In this document: positions 47,140 to 59,462 of the stretch, one piece after another
Layout of the letters: each line of letters begins with the position of its first letter
Position numbering within the stretch: the first letter of the stretch is position 1
Translations under genes and position numbers: made by a program
Source: Ailanthus altissimus
Lineage: Eukaryota > Streptophyta > Magnoliopsida > Sapindales > Simaroubaceae
Length of the DNA stretch: 64,000 bases
Assembly: GCA_946807835.1 (NCBI GenBank)
Contig: OX327697.1
Location: 14,828,001 to 14,892,000 of the forward strand
Direction: 5' to 3'
Notes under the pieces: generated by a model
The model's database searches: none
Told to the model about the DNA's origin: nothing
What the model saw: the letters and a program-made list of their open reading frames with translations, nothing else

Positions 47140-48935
47140 TCGTTCTACGTTTCGATTCTCCGTCCGTCCTCGTTTGCTGTCCAATGGAATGACTCGTGTT
47201 TTTTCTCTTTTATTATTACTTTTTTTATTATATTGCAAGGAAGTAGGAGGGGTTTAGACTGCAGTGTCAGCTCGGCTGTTGTTGTTTGTTAATCTAATTT
47301 CTCGCGATATTATTATTGTTTCTTCTGGCAAGTCATAGCGTTTGTCTTTATCGCAAGTTTCGACGGCTTCCGTTATATACGGGTCAAATATACTAAATAG
47401 AACTTAATTTATTTTTAATTTAAATAAATCGTGAAAACATAATTAATTTTAAAGATATCGATTTGGAGTTGCATTGTCCAAATGGTAAAGTCAAGAGTTC
47501 AAGGGGCAATTAAGAAGTTTTTTAATTTTTAATTTAGGATCAAGTATTAGGGAGGTTAGGAAGTTATCCATTTTTCAATTTGGAGATAATTGTACAATTT
47601 TAACAGTTGTATTTATGGTGAGATATATGCAATAAGACAAATGGTATAACAATTGTAATGAAAGTTGAGATTGGTATACTCTATTTGTAATACAAATGAG
47701 ATATTTATATAAAAAAAATTATTTTTAAATTATTTTAAGAATAAAAATAATATTTTAGTTTAATATATAAAAAAATTGTTTAAAAATAGTAATTTTTAAA
47801 AGGTTATGAATTTTTATAATAAAAAATTATTTGACTAATTTTTATTAGTTAAGAAGATAATGAATAGACGAAATTATCTTTGTAAATAATATAACTCAAA
47901 AAATTATAGTTTTATTCACAAAATCAAAAAAAAATATTGTTATTGTTTAAATATATTTGAAAAAATACTCTATAAATTAAGAACAAACAATTTTGTGCAT
48001 CAATCTATTAAAAAAATATGAAAATAATAAATAAATAAATGAGAGACAAATATCACACAAGCCCAAAATTTCTCGCACCTCGCCTCTCATGCGGGGTATG
48101 GCATGAGTTAGAACCTTACATCATGCCTTGTACGCGAGGTGTAGTGTGAGTTGGGTGCTAAGAGAGTGCGATGCTCTATTAGCCTTAACTTTCTTTTTTG
48201 ACTTTTTTTGCCAAATTTTGCTACTCTTTCACTGTTTTTCAGTCATTTCAATCAAATTTACTAATTTTTAACTTATTCTACTTCAAATTACTCATTTTAA
48301 CTAATTTTAAAGTGTATTTTGCATCTAAATTTTAAATGATTTGTAGGAAAGAGATACAAAATTGCTTCAAAAGTAAAATGATCCGAAAAATAGGTATATG
48401 ATTAATAAAGTTTATAAATTTATTTTGTGACTAAAATAATATTTTACTTTTAAAAAGTAGTTATTTTTGGACATTTTCATTAATATGGGATTCATTGATA
48501 ACACTATGTGTGTCCCTATGATAATTGGCTTTGTAAAATTATAAAATTTTGTGTTTGCACATGTCCTGTAAATCTACCTATTAATTGATTAAAAATTAGA
48601 AAAAGATATTCGAATAGACAATTGCTTAATTACACAGACTAATTTTTGTCCAATAAATTGTTCACTAATTACCACAAAAGATGAACTTCTTGTTAAAAAA
48701 AATAAATAAAATTGACTTTTGTGGAGTTAGATAGTCTTGTTAATAATTGCATGTATATAATTAGAGAACGGTAAGAAAATGCAAAAAATACTGCATAACA
48801 TAAAGTGTAGTAGCAAAAAAGTGCAGAAATGCAGAAATATGTAGATACAGCAATGCAAACTAGTAAAACTTAGCAGAAACGTGTAGTTCAGCCTCTCCAT
48901 CCACCTCCACCATTCCCTCAAAGGCTATAAAAATA
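47140..48935. other. Upstream flank of the kinase-like gene, AT-rich
   Basis: The first few hundred bases are probably promoter. Beyond 47400 the sequence is very AT-rich with poly-A and poly-T runs. The only structure I see is the inverted repeat at 48078-48152. The open stretch at 48727-48921 has no recognisable domain. Confidence 0.5.
48078..48152. repeat. Imperfect inverted repeat, GC-richer than its surroundings
   Basis: The left arm CACCTCGC..GGCATGA and right arm TCATGCC..GCGAGGTG face each other with internal mismatches and a loop around 48110-48118. It could form a hairpin of about 75 nt. Confidence 0.55.
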
Positions 48936-49450
48936 GCAGTTAGATAAAGCAGTTTTCAAATTTCTTAGATATCTTCAAGAAACTTCACATTAACATACCT
49001 TTTGCGGATGTTTTAAAACAAATGTCAAGTTATGTGAAGTTTATAAAAGATATCATATCAAAGAATAGGAAATTAGCTGAGTATGAAACTGTAGCACTCA
49101 CTGAAGAATGAAGTGCAATCTTACAAAAGAAATTGCCACCAAAGTTAAAACAATCTAGGCAGTTTCACTATCTTATGCACTATCAGAGAGAAATTCTTTG
49201 GCATAGCATTATGTGATTTAGGCGCCAGTATTAACCTAATGCCATTATACATCTACAAGAAGTTAGGTTTGGGGAAGGCTAAACCTATTAATGTTACCTT
49301 GCAATTGGTCGACCGTTCACTCATGTATCCAAGGGGTATTATTGAAGATATTTTGGTAAAGGTTAATAAGTTCATCTTTTTAGTGGACTTTATAATGTTG
49401 GATATGGAGGATTGTGAAGTACCCATCATACTAAAAGACCATTCTTAACC
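48936..49450 (+). pseudogene. End of gag and aspartic protease (Athila-like)
   Basis: FKKLHINIPFADVLKQMSSY near 48975 is the gag end and matches a decayed copy at 30385. After a frameshift, 49239-49448 is open for 69 codons and encodes the protease from its active-site region onward: MPLYIYKKLGLG, VTLQLVDRSLMYPRG and VKVNKFIFLVDFIMLDM. The catalytic Asp region just upstream (49200-49238) is in another frame. It corresponds to 30590-30975 and is better preserved. Confidence 0.8.
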
Positions 49451-50029
49451 TCAAAAGAACCCTTATTGATGTCTAAAAAAGAGAATTAATTATGAGGGTA
49501 CAAATGATGAAGTAATATTCAATATTTTCAAAGCCATGAAAAGGCCAAATGAAGAAGAGGAATGTATAAGAATTGATGTTATTGAAAGAGAAGTGCAAGA
49601 GGTCTTTAACAAGAATAGTAGTCAAGATTCTTTAGAAGATGCTGTGGTAAATAGAGATGAGGTAGAAAGAAGTTAAGCTCAATAGTACTTACAAGTTTTA
49701 AGCCTTTCTCTAAGATTTGACAGATTCAAGATAAGAGTTGAATCTCTAGATAGACTGGAAGGCTTGCAGACTCACATTAAACCTTTTATTGAAGAACCTC
49801 CTAAGCTAGAGTTGAAACCTCAACCGAGTCACTTAAGATATGCATTTTTTGGAGATTTTTTTTTTACTTTTCCAGTCATAGTTTCTACACAATTTGATGA
49901 ATCCCAAGTAGAAAAATTATTGAGGATTTTGAGAGATCATAAGAGAGTTATAAGATGGATAATTGCTAACATCAAGGGAATCAGTCCTTTATTTTTTATG
50001 TATAAAATTATGTTAGAGGAATGACACAA

Positions 50030-51005
50030 GGCTACAATAGAGCATCAAAGGCAATTAAATCCAATAATAAAAGATGTAGTAAAGAAGAAGATCATTAAGT
50101 GGTTAGATGCATGGATTATTTACCCTATTTCTCATAGCTCATGGATAAATCCGATGCAATGTGTACCGAAAAAAGGAGGAATCACTATGGTAGTAAATGA
50201 CAATAATGATTTACGCCCTACTATGATTATTACTAGTTGGAGGATATGCATGGACTACCGGAAGCTAAATAAAGCCACCGCAAGGACTATTTTTCCTTAC
50301 CCTTCATCGATTAAATGTTAGATAGATTAGCCAGACATAAGTATTATAGCTTATTGGATGGATACTCCGACTATAATCAGATCGCAATCGCTCCGGAGGA
50401 TCAAGAAAAGACTACATTTACATGTCCATATAGTACATTTGCCTTTCAAAGAATGTCATTTGGCCTATGGAACACTCTAACCACTTTTTAGCATTGTATG
50501 ATGGCCATATTCTCATATATTATAAAGCACTTCATAGAGGTATTTATGGATGACTTTTTTGTTTTTGGAGATTCGTTTGACCTATGCCTTGATAATTAGC
50601 ATTTGTCCTCAAAAGATATGAAGATATCAATCTAGTGATTAATTGGGAGAAGTGTCATTTTATGGTCAAAGAAGGCATAATATTAGGCCATAAAATTTTT
50701 GCTCATGGTATAGAAGTTGATAGAGTTAAGATAAAAATCATTGAGAAGTTTCCCCTTCCGACTAATGTGAAAAGAATGCGGAGTTTATAGATAATTTATA
50801 AAAGATTTTTTTTTAAGATCTCCAAACCCTTAAGCAACTTATTAGAGAAACAAGTATAGTTCTATTTAATGATAAGTGTCTTAAAGCTTTTGAACTTTTG
50901 AAGAAGAAACTCATCAGTACACCTATCATTATAGCATCGGATTGGGAGTTACCCTTTGAAGTTATATGTGATGCCAGTGATTTAGTTGTAGGTGCTATAC
51001 CCACT
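50030..51005 (+). pseudogene. Reverse transcriptase and start of RNase H (Athila-like)
   Basis: Fragments in order include VPKKGGITMVVNDNNDL and WRICMDYRKLNKAT (fingers and palm start), LDGYSDYNQIAIAPEDQEKT, then MSFGLWNT, and VFMDDFFVFGDSFD with the catalytic F-M-D-D box. LNWEKCHFMVKEG and the thumb follow. LPFEVICDASDLVVGAI near 50960 is the start of RNase H with its first catalytic Asp. Frameshifts separate the blocks. The reading breaks off where solo LTR D inserted and continues at 55568. Confidence 0.87.
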
Positions 51006-51927
51006 GTGAGTGATTTTAAACTTAGGGTGCATGCATGTGAATTTGTGTCTATCATTCAAATATAATATACGTATCACATACATACATACGCAGTGTATGA
51101 GCAGAATACAAATTACTGAATGATAAACACAAGTAAACATTACATGTTATCTCATAAATATAAAGTACATCAAGATTGAGTTATAGTATTTTATCAAGCC
51201 TTTGGTATTTGGTCGAACTGAAATACCCACCTTTGAAGCAACCCATTCACAATTCTAGTTCTTTAACATGGTGGGCTTGAGGAAGCTAGAATAGCAGCTT
51301 TTTCAACAAATGATTCAACTCTTGAATCTTTATTTCTACCTTATTATATGGGTGACCAAAATAGAAGGAAAAATGGAAGAAGAAAAAATAGAATAGTTGA
51401 GTTTTTGTTCTCTCAACACTTGAGAGAATTTTTTAACACTTAGCAAAATTCACTTCTCATTTTTTTTCATACCCCTCAACACCTTGCACGAAATTATTAT
51501 TATTAATTAAACAACTAATTGCTCTTTTATTTGTTTATTATTATCTTTCATTTTCTCACCTAATGGCAATCATTATGTTTGTTATTAGTGTTTTGTTTAT
51601 TACTATCTTTCATTTTCTCACCTAATGGCATCAATTGTGTTTGCCATTAGTTTTGGTTTATTATTATTAACAAAAAAACAAATTAAAATAAAACAAAATG
51701 AAATATCATTTAAATGAACTTAGTCTTAATTTAGGCCAAATGAGAAAATACTTTCTCATCATTAAGAAACATCTTAAAGCATATTATTAACAAATGTCAC
51801 CCATTACACTTATCTTACCATTTAATTAATATTAAACAAATGATTTAATCATATTAAATCATGGTAAAAACAAATGTCAATTTAAATAAAAAATTAATTA
51901 TTTGATTTCAATTTAAATAATAATATC

Positions 51928-51930
51928 ACA

Positions 51931-51970
<40 letters not shown>

Positions 51971-51972
51971 TT
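51928..51972. repeat. ATT trinucleotide microsatellite in solo LTR D
   Basis: About fourteen ATT/TTA units in tandem, in the same AT-rich part of the LTR that holds TA/TAA repeats in copies A and F. Confidence 0.93.
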
Positions 51973-52494
51973 ATTCAATAAATATTTTAATGAATAAAAT
52001 AATGATATTATTTGTCCAACAAATAAGGTCATTTTGGTAATTTCTAAATCAAACAATAATTGGCCCACATGTGCCATGTGTCAATATCTTATTGGCCAAT
52101 AACTAATTGTTAACTAATTGATATACTTAACTCTTAAGTCTTGACACGAGCACGACCGGAGAGAAACTGAATTAAATGTCTGGTCTGCTGAAATTTTCTG
52201 CATCGAACTATTTAATATGGTACGCTGCCCCAATGCACAACGAGTACACTTCATATTGTGAAACTCTCTAGATCCACTCTCGATTTGTCAAACAGAACTA
52301 TTCTGTGAGTTCGAGATCGATGCCACATGCACACGCCACGGATATTACAAATCAGTGCAGTAGACCATACAAGTTGAGGTCACAGTGCATACGTATAATC
52401 CTTCTGCCAATCATATCCTGAAAAAGCAAGGATATAGATCACTACCGTCAAATCCCTAAGTGCTCATCCGTGAACTTATCTCCAGACACGTATC

Positions 52495-54647
52495 TGTTGG
52501 GTGTGTTGGGTTGGGCGAATCAACTAGGGTGCTTGCATATGGGTTATGTTCATCATATAAACAATATACATATCTCATACATACATGTGCACAGCGGAAG
52601 ATTAAATACAATGAACACAGAAAATAACATTTGATTAACTGAAATTCGAGATTGAGAAATATCACCTATGAAGCCTTTGGATTAATTTTCTTTGAAGTCC
52701 ACCATGAAATGAATCTTTGATCAATCCTAGCAATCAACAAGGGTGGGTTTGATTGTCTAGAATGGCAGCATTTTAATCCAGCATATGTGTTTAACTCTTA
52801 AACATTTTTCAAAGTTAAATTATTTAACTTAATTAAATTTGTTTTTCCTTTTATTCAACTCTTGAATAAATAAAACAAATCTTATTTTTAGTTATTACAT
52901 TTAGTAACCATTAATTCAATTTGTTTTATTGTTCTAACACTTAAAACACAAAATAAAGAATTCCAATTTCTCAAATTGAAATGGCTCCCAAAAATGCAAA
53001 ACATATAAACTAAAAACTTAATAATTTTCAATTTCATTTCACTTTATATACTAATGCATAAATTCCAAACTAATTTGAATTTCATTTGGTTTAACCTAAC
53101 CTTAGTTAACATTTAACTTTAGTTAGATTATTTTAACTTAACCTTTAAGTTAATAAATATTTAATTATTCTAACCATAATTAACTAACTTAACCTTGGTT
53201 AGGTTAACCTTTACTTAATCATTAAGTAAAGTTAACTAAATTAACCATATGATTAACCTTTAATCATAGTTAAATTAAATCATTTATTTAACAATTAAAT
53301 AAATAAATATTTATTCTTATTATTTAACAATTAAATAATCACAAAGTGAAATTACTATTATATCTTTACTCGGTTACCAAGTTAACCTAAAGTGGGTCCC
53401 ACCATGTAACCATATACTTTAGTTAACGTAACCTTAGTAATTGTTGAATTATACTGTATTGAACAATTCAATACGGTACACTGCCCAAGTGCTCAAAGAG
53501 TACATTTCATATTGAGACTTTCTAGGTCCACACCCGATTTGTCAAATGGAACTGTTCCATTAATCCGTAATCGATGCCCCACGCACACGTTACGAATATT
53601 ACAAATCAGCGTGTCAGACCATACAAGTTGAGGTCATAACGTATACGTATAATCCTTCCATCATTTATATCCTGGATGTGCAGGGATATAGATCAGCACC
53701 GTCAAATCCCCATTTGCTCATCCATAACCTTATCTCCAGATTCGTATCTCGATAAACAATATAAGCAAACACTTTTGCTATATTGTTTAACCCTGTGGGA
53801 AACTCTTTTCCTGAGTTTATGCTTGTGGCCACAAGACTTTATGAAATACAATCTCGGAGCATCGGATATACAACTTACCTACGTAAGCTGACGGATCCCG
53901 TATCTACACACACCGGACTCCATGAGCATCGAACCATACCCAGCGACACATAGCGGTCAGACCATGAAAGGTCTCTGACATATGTGGAACCAAAGCATGA
54001 TGGATCACTCACAAGACCACCGTGGCGCTCAGGTCAAAGGACCACGAATACTACTCAACTCGAGAGGACCTTCCTTTGACGGTGTCATAGGATATCTATT
54101 GGGGTCCTCATAAGTCTGTTCAGTATCCAGTCTTGACTGGATACCCGCATGCCTATACAAGCTCTAAGCTCATGGTCAGCTAAGAACAACTATCTGAACC
54201 AGTCAGATATAGACATACACTAATCTATATAAAGTGAATCACCGATAGACCCGCATTGGTGATTATAGATCAGGAACATTATCTTTGAGACATACTTACA
54301 TAATGATATTTCTTAACACCTATTGCAACTCTTTGCAACTATATCATTACAAGTATACTCTCAGGTCTTTGACCCATTATAGACAAGGTTCTAACTCTTT
54401 AGACCTCGCTGACTCTTATAACCTGCTAACTCTTAACAGTGCTAACTTTTAGCATTTATAACTCTCAGCTTTGCTAACTATTAGTTCTGATCTAAACTCT
54501 TTCAGATCAAACAATGTCTCTAATGTTACAAGCATTATACCATATTAATATGATATTAACAATCTTTATTCGAAATGTTTATTGTATAAATATTAACAAT
54601 TAATATTCATACAATATTGGAATGGCACGTGAGCACCATCTCCAACA
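52495..54647. mobile_element. Solo LTR, copy E, nested in copy D
   Basis: Begins TGTTGGGTGTGTTGG and ends ATCTCCAACA. Exact target duplications GTATC lie at 52490-52494 and 54648-54652, inside the phrase TCGTATCT that other copies keep intact (for example 53741-53748). It is the youngest visible layer at this site and closely matches copy B. Confidence 0.93.
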
Positions 54648-55567
54648 GTATCTTAATAAACAATATATTCAAACACTTTTATAATATTGTTTAACGCTGT
54701 AGGAAACTCTTTTCCTGGGTACATTATTTATGGCCATAAGACTTTCTAAGATACAGTCTTTAAGAATCTGGATATATATATAACTTATTCATGTGAGCTG
54801 ACGGATTCTATATTTGTACACACCGGACTCCATAAGCATCGGACTATACCCAGCGACACCCAACGGTCACACTGTAAAAAGTTTGTGACATGCGTGGAAC
54901 CAAAGTATGATAAATTAGTTACATGTCCACCGTGGTACTCAAGGCAAAGGACCACAGTATACTACTCAACTCGAGATGACCTTCTATTGACGGCTTTATG
55001 GGATATTTATTGGGGTCCTCATTGAGTCTGTTCAGTATTCAGTCCTTACTGAACACCTGTATGCTATACGAACTTTCAGTAAGTCCATGGTTAGCTAAGA
55101 ATAACCATATAGACCATCTAGGTATAGTATACACTGGTCTATATAAAAGGATTCCACCGATAAACCTGCATCGGTGAATTAAGACCAGGAACATATAATT
55201 TGAGAATAGACTTACATAATAACATTTTTTAGCACTTATTGCAACTCTTGTAACTATGTTATTACTAATGTATTCTCAGGTCTTTGTACCGTCACAGACA
55301 AGATTCTAACTTTTAGACTTCACTGATTAATAGAACATGCTAACTCTTTAACATTTATAATTTTCAATGATGCTAACTCTTAGCATTGATCTAAACTTCT
55401 TTAGACAAAGTCTGAACCCTTTTAGATCACATAATGTCTGTAGCGTTACAAGCACTGAACCATTTTATAATAATAATTAGCGATTTAACAAATAATAAAC
55501 TGGATAAATATTACAAAATAAAATATTCATACAACAATAGGATGGCACGTAAGCACAAACCCCAACA

Positions 55568-56430
55568 CTCATGCCATATATTATGCAAGCAATACTCTCA
55601 ATGATACGCAATCCAACTACACTACTATAGAAAATGAGCTTTTTGTTGTAGTTTTTGCCTTTGACAAGTTTCGTGCTTACCTCATTAGAGTCAAGGTTAT
55701 AGTCTTCATCGATCATTCAGCAATTAAGTACCTCATCAACAAGAAAGATGCAAATCCTATGCTCATTTGATGAATTCTATTGCTGCAAGAGTTTGATATT
55801 GAGATCAAAGATAGAAAATGAGTTGAAAATCAAATTGTTTATCATCTCTCTCGTTTAGAAGTGCTAAATCAATAAGAACCAAATTAAAAGAACTTTTTTG
55901 GATGAACAAGCCCTTGCAATACAACATTATGAAACCCCCTGGTATGCTGATATTGTCAATTATTTAGTTTCTGGTCTAACACCTCCTAAATTGATTTTTC
56001 AGTAAAAGAAAAAGTTCCTTCACGACACAAAATTCTATTTCTAGGATGAGCCATTCCTTTTCAGATCGTATGCAAACCAAATTCTTCGAAGATGTGTCCC
56101 TAAAGAAGAGATTCAAGACATCATATACCATTATCATGCATCCAATTGTGGTGGACACTTTACAGGTAATAAAACAATAGCAAATGTACTTCAATCTAGT
56201 TTTTATTGGCCCATATTATTTAAAGACGCACTTTCATTTGTTATAGATTGTAATCATTGTCAAAGGATAGGGAAAGTTTCCAAAAGATATGAAATGCCAT
56301 AACAGAACATCTTAGAAGTAGAGATCTTTGACATATGGGGCATAGATTTCATGGGACCATTTCCACCATCTTACAATAACAAGTATATCCTTGTAGCAGT
56401 GGATTATATTTCAAAGTGGGTAGAGGCAAT
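55568..56430 (+). pseudogene. RNase H end and integrase zinc finger and first Asp (Athila-like)
   Basis: HAIYYASNTLND, then FVVVFAFDKFRAYL and FIDHSAIKYLINKKDANP, cover the rest of RNase H, with the D-H-x-A motif. Integrase follows: IYHYHASNCGGHF and CNHCQRIGKVSKR make the His-His-Cys-Cys zinc finger. [16 protein letters not shown] holds the first catalytic Asp, and [11 protein letters not shown] follows. There is a stop in LIFQ*KKK and others. The reading is interrupted at 56431 by solo LTR F. Confidence 0.88.
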
Positions 56431-58378
56431 TGTTAAGGTCGGTGCTTACTTGCCATCCCTGAATGTACATATAGTTATTTATTTATACAAGTGTACATTC
56501 CCATTAAATCGCTAATACTTGTATATATGGTATTATGCATGTAACATTACAGACATTGTAGATCTGAAAGAGTTCAGATCAGATCTAAAGGAGTTTAGAT
56601 AAGGGCACATAGTTAGCCAAGCTGAGACATATAATTGCTGAATGTTAGCACAGTTAAGTGTTAGCTAGTTATAATACTCAACAGATCTAAAAGTTAGAGC
56701 CTTGTCTGTAATAGGACATAGACCTGGGTATGTTCTTGAATAATTATCCATGATCTCTTTCTACCGATGCGAGTTTGTCGACGGATACTTTTATATATAG
56801 ATCAGCATATATCGTACCTATCAGGTATATATAGTCATTCCTAACCAACTGTGAGCTTGAAGCTCGTATTGACATATGGGTATCTAGTTAGAACTAGATA
56901 TGGGACAAACTCACGAGGGCCTCCGATAGACATTTAATGTAAGTCATCAACGGAAGGTCCTTTCAAGTTGAGTAGTATACGTGGTCCTTTGACCTGAGTG
57001 TCATAGTGGGCTTGTAAGTGATCTGCCATACTTTAGTTCCACGCATGTCACAGACCTTTCATAGTGTAATTGCTGGGTGTCGCTGGGTATGGTCCGATGC
57101 TTATAGAGTCCGATGCGTATAGAGATGGGATCCGTCAGCTCACTTTAGAGTTAGATATCCAGATGCTTCAAGACTGTATCTCAGAAAGTCTTGTAGCCAC
57201 AAGCAACCATCCCGGGAAAGAATTCTGTCAGGGTAGAACAATATGGCAAAGGAGTTTGCGCATATTGTTCATTGAGATACAAGTCTGGAGATAGGATATA
57301 GATGAGCACATGGGGATTTGACGGTTATAATCTATATCCCCGCATATCTAGGATGTCATGACGGAAGGACTATACGTATGCGTTGTAACCTTAGCTGCAT
57401 GGTTCAACGCGCTGATTTATATATCCGTGACGTGTGCGTAGGGCATAGTTCACGGACTCATGAAATAGTTCCATTTGACGAATCGGGCGTAGGACCTATG
57501 AAGTCTCGCGATATAGAGTGTACTCGTTATGCATTGGGGCAGCGTGCTGGATTAAATTGTTTAATCCACCAATATTTAGCAATACGACGGGAATACGTAC
57601 GTATCTATATTTAAGTGTTAAATATAATAATTAGTTAATAATTATTATTTACTAATTGTATAATGACACGTAGCGTATTATGGACCCCTAGTTAAGTTTA
57701 CCCAAGTGTGGGATTTGGTGGGACCCATTAGAGGGTAAACTTGGTAACTATTTATGAGGGGTAAAATAGTCATTTCTCAGTTTAATTATTTAATAGTTAA
57801 ATAATCAAATATCTTTCTTTTTATATTATATATATTATATTATTATTATATTATATTATATTATATTTTATATATATATAAAGAAAAAGAGAGAGAGAGA
57901 GAGAAGAAAGAGATTTGGCTAAAAGTGGCTGAGAGAGAAAATAGAAAAAAAATAGAGGAGAAAGGAAAAAGAAGGGGAAAAAAAATTGTTTCATTTTCCT
58001 CTATGCTTTCAATTGGAGCAATTATAAATTGCTTCAAATCTCTATTTCTTATCCTTTTTGGAGAAAATGATATAAATTCACTCTCGGCCATTTTAGAAAT
58101 TAAGAGTTAATCCCAGGCTGAATATGGAGTTGCTATTCTAGCTCACCAAGCCCACCGTGTTGGTGACTAGAACTGCACACGAGTTGGTCTCCATGCGGAC
58201 TCTAGGAAAAACACGTGTATAACGTTACACATTTTGGTGAGTTCTTTATCTTTTAATATATTAATGTGATTAATATATTTATTTATTGTGTTTATTGCAA
58301 AATTTACACATTTCTGCTGCGTTAGGCAATAGACACAATTGCACATGCATACACACACGTGCCTTAAATTCGCCAACA
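56431..58378. mobile_element. Solo LTR, copy F, opposite orientation to copies A-E
   Basis: Begins TGTTAAGGTCGGTGC and ends TTCGCCAACA. Exact target duplications GCAAT lie at 56426-56430 and 58379-58383, and the integrase reading continues across. It aligns with copy A read on the other strand. TA-rich repeats lie at 57815-57890 with TATATATATAAAGAAAAAGA after them, which could be the LTR promoter and would make plus the transcribed strand of this copy. An open stretch at 57318-57614 shares a peptide with copy A. Confidence 0.93.
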
Positions 58379-58383
58379 GCAAT

Positions 58384-59190
58384 AGCGTTGCCAACAAATG
58401 AGGCTAGAGTTGTGATTAAATTTCTTCAAAAGAACATTTTCACAATATATGAAACCCCAAGAGTAATTATAAATGACGAAGACTAGGATTTCTACAATAA
58501 TTATTTCTCAGCCCTCTTGTTAAAATATGGGGTCAAGTATAAAATAACCACTGCATGTCATCCCCAAACAAGCGGACAAATAGAAGTATCCAATCGAAAA
58601 ATTAAGTGTATCTTAGAGAAAATGGTTAAGCCAAATAGTAAGGATTGGGCATTATACTTGGATGATGCTCTATGGGTATATTGTACTGCTTATAAAACCC
58701 TTTATTGGTATGTCCTCATTTCGTTTGATCTTTAAAAAAACTTATCACCTATTTGTAGAGTTGGAACACATAGCATATTGGGCCATTAAAGCCTTTAATT
58801 TTGATCTCCAAGTCATAGGTGAGAAACGGTTACTTCAGCTTAATGCCATAGATGAGTTTCGTCTATAAGCATATAAGAATACTATGCTTTAAAAAGAAAG
58901 AACGAAATGATGGCATAATAAGAAGATACTTCAGCGCTCATTTGAAAAAGGACAACAAGTGTTGCTCTACAATTCACGGTTGAAGTTATTTTCAAGAAAA
59001 CTCAAGTCCCGATGGTCAAGTTATTCCAAATCATCACAGTATATCCATATGGAGCTATAGAGATTAAAGATCCAAACACTCAAGTTACATTTACAGTGAA
59101 TGGAAACACCTCAAGCATTATCACAGAGGATACATAAATCGACAAAAATTCAGCGTCGATCTAATTGAACACAGGTAATTATAGGATCAT
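58384..59190 (+). pseudogene. Integrase core, second Asp and Glu, and C-terminal tail (Athila-like)
   Basis: Resuming after solo LTR F, it encodes LPTNEARVVIKFLQKNIF and RVIINDED (second catalytic Asp region). Then LLKYGVKYKITTACHPQTSG and QIEVSNRKIK hold the catalytic Glu. VKPNSKDWALYLDDALWVY follows. With the first Asp at about 56345 the D-D-E triad is traceable. After 58735 the frame is lost. A basic tail with RLKLFSRKLKSRW near 58980 matches the usual C terminus. Confidence 0.87.
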
Positions 59191-59191
59191 C

Positions 59192-59462
59192 ACGTCGAGC
59201 CGATGACATTAAACCAAATACTTCTTAGAAGGCAACCTAAGCTTAGTATCTTTTAATTTTTAATTTTTTAATTTTTCTAATATTTCAATAATTTTTCATC
59301 ATGAATTTTTAGGATTATAAGTTTAAGTAAAAAAAAATTGGGGAGACTCAATGCCGCAATGCTAGAAAGCCAGCGCTGTGGCGCTGCAAGACAGTACCTA
59401 TAACACTGGGCACTGGACCGCAGCGCTAAGACTTAGGCAAGCTCATACTTGCCCAGGCATAC
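59192..59462 (+). other. Conserved 3' block and GC-rich tail of the plus Athila-like element
   Basis: GTCGAGCCGATGACATTAAA and CTTCTTAGAAGGCAACCTAA at 59194-59240 match the blocks at 31381-31413 and, on minus, 62307-62354. TTGGGGAGACTCAATG at 59337-59352 resembles 32811-32826. CAGCGCTGTGGCGCTGC and CCGCAGCGCTAAG follow. The element stops at 59462, where the next LTR starts. Confidence 0.65.

Larger units (their letters stand above)
51006..55567. mobile_element. Solo LTR, copy D, split by copy E
   Basis: Left part 51006-52494 (TGTGAGTGATTTTAAACTTA) and right part 54653-55567 (ending AACCCCAACA) form one LTR of about 2.4 kb once copy E is removed. The host RNase H reading resumes at 55570 with HAIYYASNTLND. 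The flanks CCCAC and CTCAT are only a weak match, and the left end is about 14 bp shorter than in copies B and E, so the exact target duplication is unclear. It is more diverged from B and E than they are from each other. Confidence 0.82.
48936..59462 (+). mobile_element. Athila/Tat-like element on plus, 5'-truncated, carrying three nested LTR insertions
   Basis: The pieces in order are: end of gag and protease (48936-49450), reverse transcriptase (about 50030-50800), start of RNase H (to 51005), [solo LTR D containing solo LTR E], rest of RNase H and integrase zinc finger (55568-56430), [solo LTR F], rest of integrase (58384 to about 58740), and the conserved 3' block (59192-59240). Removing the insertions leaves a collinear pol of about 4 kb. 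The 5' LTR and most of gag are missing. A minus-strand element begins at 59463. Frames are broken in many places. Confidence 0.88.

Noticed and set aside
51001..51005. CCCAC/CTCAT as target duplication of solo LTR D
   Set aside because: Two of five bases differ and the left LTR end has a small deletion, so the duplication is not demonstrated.
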